DNA from: an uncultured Mycoplasmataceae bacterium
GTDB lineage: Bacteria > Bacillota_I > Bacilli_A > Mycoplasmatales > Mycoplasmoidaceae
Assembly (NCBI GenBank): GCA_947176635.1
Contig: CAMWRJ010000018.1
Span: 1-8,716, forward strand
Direction: 5' to 3'
Length of the DNA stretch: 8,716 nt
The notes below the pieces were generated by a model. It had not been told where the DNA came from. It searched no databases and was given only the letters and a program-made list of their open reading frames with translations. Numbering within the stretch: the stretch's first letter is position 1; each line of letters begins with the position of its first letter. This document shows, piece after piece, positions 8,477 through 8,716 of this stretch. The position numbers and the translations under genes are program-made.

Positions 8477-8716
8477 AAAATCAAAAATTTTAATGATTTC
8501 ATTACTTACAACATCTTCTGTTTTTATACCAACACTTGTAGCAACATCTGTTGTTTTAAATAATAAAGACACAAGTAATTTAAATGATCAATCTAGCAAT
8601 ACTAAATATAATTTTTTAGAACAAGAATTTAATTCTAAACAAGATGTTATTAATTATGCAAATTCGATTTCACATGTTTATAACAAAAATGTTAAAACAC
8701 CAATTAAGTGATCAAT
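8469..8716 (+). CDS. Exported or membrane-anchored surface protein, 3' end outside the window
   Basis: Starts with an 8-base overlap (ATGAATAA) with the permease and runs off the window after 82 residues; a TGA near the end (8709-8711) is read as Trp81. The N-terminus MNKKSK plus a hydrophobic stretch to about residue 30 is an export signal or membrane anchor. It lacks a lipobox Cys: the sequence is V-A-T-S-V, with Val28 where the upstream lipoproteins have Cys after T-S. A Ser/Asn/Asp spacer follows, then the recurring module at residues 47-67 (EFNSKQDVINYAN), in nearly the same position as in the 873-residue lipoprotein. It is therefore probably a relative of that protein, and is probably cotranscribed with the ABC transporter. 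Full length and function cannot be judged from here. Confidence 0.88.

Overview
The window is a strongly AT-rich, fully one-stranded (+) stretch of a mollicute genome (mycoplasma/ureaplasma/malacoplasma type). The decisive evidence is the genetic code. All genes read through cleanly only if TGA is tryptophan (code 4): I count about 32 in-frame TGA codons against only two TGG codons. Every true stop is TAA or TAG. Under the standard code the genes appear as broken fragments; under code 4 they join into seven genes with no frameshift. The sequence alone does not fix the genus.

Left part (1-5714) is a run of four surface-protein genes. Gene 1 (1-1457, 5' end outside) is a large unknown protein with a basic segment, a hydrophobic block that may form a hairpin, and an acidic Asn/Asp/Glu linker. 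Gene 2 (1459-4080) starts one base later behind a perfect GGAGGT site and encodes an 873-residue lipoprotein. Gene 3 (4073-5209) overlaps it by 8 bases and encodes a 378-residue lipoprotein whose C-terminal half looks like degenerate BspA-type leucine-rich repeats. Gene 4 (5268-5714) is a 148-residue lipoprotein. A 13-bp stem with a T-run (5762-5801) ends the unit.

Right part (5896-8716) is a second unit with its own promoter (TTGAAT-17 bp-TATAAT). It encodes an ABC ATPase (5974-6804) and a permease (6785-8476) that overlaps it by 20 bases. The permease has five N-terminal membrane segments, a roughly 345-residue predicted external domain, and one C-terminal membrane segment. The beginning of a further exported protein (8469 onward, cut by the window end) overlaps the permease by 8 bases.

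The two units are linked by a recurring short module (aromatic/turn/F-x-[ST]-K-x-[DE] followed by a short helix with [YW]-[IL]). It occurs in gene 1, several times in gene 2, and just after the signal segment of the last gene. My reading is a surface-protein locus paired with an ABC transporter, in which the exported protein after the permease belongs to the same family as gene 2. No substrate can be assigned. No tRNA, rRNA, CRISPR, insertion sequence or convincing minus-strand gene was seen.
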